Of a stretch of DNA of 7,535 nt, positions 6,537 through 7,535 are shown piece after piece. The position numbers and the translations under genes are program-made. The notes under the pieces were generated by a model. That model was not told the origin of the DNA. It made no database searches and saw only the letters and a program-made list of their open reading frames with translations. Within the stretch, counting starts at the first letter, position 1. Every line of letters begins with the position of its first letter. Source of the stretch: Veillonellaceae bacterium UBA5809 (GTDB lineage Bacteria; Bacillota; Negativicutes; Veillonellales; Dialisteraceae); NCBI GenBank assembly GCA_002417965.1, contig DIDD01000112.1, positions 1-7,535 of the forward strand, in the 5' to 3' direction.

Positions 6537-7058
6537 TCAGAAACGGTAATTTAAGCCTACGCCTACGCCGTCCTGATTATGAGAATCATCACGGTCATAA
6601 TACGTATAATTTACATCCAGATCAATAGCAGGCATCAGATCATACAGGGCACCTACCTTGTATTCTCTTTCTTCACTGCTGAATTTCAAGCTGGCATATG
6701 CATCCAGACGGTAAGCCACATTGGTCATGCCTTCAACCAGCCCGTAAATTTTTGCATCACGGTCATAATAATTCCGGTTGCCCAGTCCTACATAAATCTG
6801 GGGTGTAATGCGGTATTTTGCATATACATCAGTTTCATGTCCTCTGTTGATCCAATCTCTGTATTCAGCACCAACCACAACCTTGTTAATAGGTGAATAT
6901 TCCGCATACACATTATGAATCCCGTCAGCGGCATTATTATAACTGTATCCGATATTTCCGTGCAGCGCCGGAACATAGGTCACAGGAGCAGCCTGTGCCA
7001 TGCCTGCAGCGCCGAAGAGAGCACCGGCCGTTACAGCGGCAAGAACTTTTTTATTCAT
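6537..7058 (-). CDS. Small outer-membrane beta-barrel protein, family unknown
   Basis: A 173-residue exported protein with a Sec signal peptide at 1-23 (Lys-Lys, hydrophobic core, Ala-Gln-Ala before the cut). The mature part of about 150 residues is a chain of short alternating strands (for example 33-40, 49-56, 59-69, 77-85, 88-97, 116-126, 132-141, 145-154 and 165-173), many rich in Tyr and Gly, joined by short charged turns. It ends in Asn-Tyr-Arg-Phe; a terminal Phe is the classical signal for insertion by the BAM machinery. This suggests an 8- to 10-stranded barrel without a periplasmic domain. I do not recognise a named family; function could be a small pore, adhesin or structural protein. 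The Asp-Leu-Asp-Val-Asn segment near 146-150 resembles one in the barrel of the OmpA-like protein in this window. The start is fixed by AAGGAGG at 7066-7072, seven bases upstream. Confidence 0.85.
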   Translation of the reverse strand: MNKKVLAAVTAGALFGAAGMAQAAPVTYVPALHGNIGYSYNNAADGIHNVYAEYSPINKVVVGAEYRDWINRGHETDVYAKYRITPQIYVGLGNRNYYDRDAKIYGLVEGMTNVAYRLDAYASLKFSSEEREYKVGALYDLMPAIDLDVNYTYYDRDDSHNQDGVGVGLNYRF

Positions 7059-7117
7059 AATACATCCTCCTTCTTAATAGAATCCATCGCAGATTCTCCG
7101 TACTGTCCCCTACTGTT

Positions 7118-7146
7118 ATTATAAGGAGAAAACGAAGTTTTGTACA
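7118..7146 (-). promoter_or_regulatory. Promoter of the small barrel gene
   Basis: On the minus strand, TGTACA (7146-7141; four of six matches to TTGACA) is followed by a 17-bp spacer and a perfect TATAAT (7123-7118). Transcription would start near 7111 and leave a leader of about 50 bases. A T-rich stretch lies just upstream of the -35 on the coding strand and includes a 10-bp direct repeat (plus-strand TACAGAAAAA at 7143-7152 and 7160-7169), which could act as an UP-type element. Confidence 0.7.
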
Positions 7147-7179
7147 GAAAAAAAACAATTACAGAAAAATAATCACTTT

Positions 7180-7535
7180 TTATAGAGAAAGCGCCCATTG
7201 AAAATGCTTGAGAATCACTTGAATGGATTTCTGAAAAGAAACAGATTCGGATTTTGTCAGAGATATTTCAGGAATGTCTTCTATGCCGCAGGCTCCCAGG
7301 CGGGCAGGAACAGAAGCGAAACAGGAGGGGCCCCCGTAATGGCGGTCCAGTTTAACGGAGCAGGGGAGAATCTTATGCTCATCGTGCAGAATTGCACAGA
7401 TAATTTCACACACGGCAGAAGCGACTCCAAACTCTGTGCATCCTTTATCTGCATTTTCAGTATATCCTCCCTGGTGAACCTTTTCCAGAATGACATCGGG
7501 AGGATCCATCTGATATACTTCCGGATTTTCCCGGA
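7180..7535 (-). CDS. Lactate/malate dehydrogenase-family protein, C-terminal part (partial)
   Basis: The frame enters from the right edge of the window and ends at TAA (7180-7182), giving 117 visible residues. They match the C-terminal domain of NAD-dependent L-lactate/malate dehydrogenases, cytosolic enzymes that interconvert a 2-keto acid and an L-2-hydroxy acid. Visible landmarks are Lys-Gly-Cys-Thr-Glu-Phe-Gly-Val-Ala, whose Thr (codon 7435-7437) corresponds to the substrate-site Thr246 of lactate dehydrogenase numbering, then Ala-Ile-Leu-His-Asp-Glu, a Tyr-Gly-Gly...Ser-Val-Pro-Ala segment, and Leu-Gly-Ala-Cys-Gly-Ile. The NAD-binding fold, catalytic His and substrate-specificity loop lie outside the window, so lactate cannot be distinguished from malate or another 2-hydroxy acid. 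The segment has an unusual six cysteines. The Met at 7507-7509 is internal, since the frame stays open upstream of it. No clear terminator separates this gene from the barrel gene 121 bp downstream. Confidence 0.85.
   Translation of the reverse strand, partial: RENPEVYQMDPPDVILEKVHQGGYTENADKGCTEFGVASAVCEIICAILHDEHKILPCSVKLDRHYGGPSCFASVPARLGACGIEDIPEISLTKSESVSFQKSIQVILKHFQWALSL

Overview
The window looks like chromosomal DNA of a diderm (two-membrane) Firmicute of the class Negativicutes, of the Veillonella/Dialister/Megasphaera type. The reasoning is indirect. It codes for an OmpA-type outer-membrane protein and a second small beta-barrel ending in Tyr-Arg-Phe, yet its ribosome-binding sites are strong and Firmicute-like and its base composition is moderately AT-rich. 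The genus assignment is inference; no rRNA or other marker gene is present.

Layout, left to right. (1) Positions 1-2114, plus strand: the 3' tail of an unidentified gene, then an amino-acid-type solute-binding lipoprotein, then 16 bp later a secondary permease of the ion-transporter (CitMHS/ArsB/NhaD-like) superfamily. No ABC permease or ATPase is visible, so the binding protein appears to be paired with a secondary carrier. This is the most unusual arrangement in the window. (2) A long, perfectly paired, bidirectional terminator at 2115-2161 separates the permease from the convergent ompA-like gene on the minus strand (2194-3240). (3) A 350-bp divergent intergenic region carries an extended -10 promoter in each direction. 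(4) Positions 3591-6367, plus strand: typA/bipA, a ribosome-associated GTPase, followed after 59 bp by a YihY/BrkB-family inner-membrane protein. (5) Convergent terminators at 6403-6518. (6) Minus strand: a small signal-peptide-bearing outer-membrane beta-barrel (6537-7058) with its own promoter. Upstream of it lies the 3' part of a lactate/malate dehydrogenase-family gene that runs off the right edge.

Most genes are conserved housekeeping or envelope genes. No mobile element, CRISPR array, rRNA, tRNA or defence gene was seen. The points most worth checking are the binding-protein/secondary-permease pair, the unclassified small beta-barrel, and two places where alternative, mutually exclusive RNA hairpins can be drawn (5414-5450 and 6373-6437).
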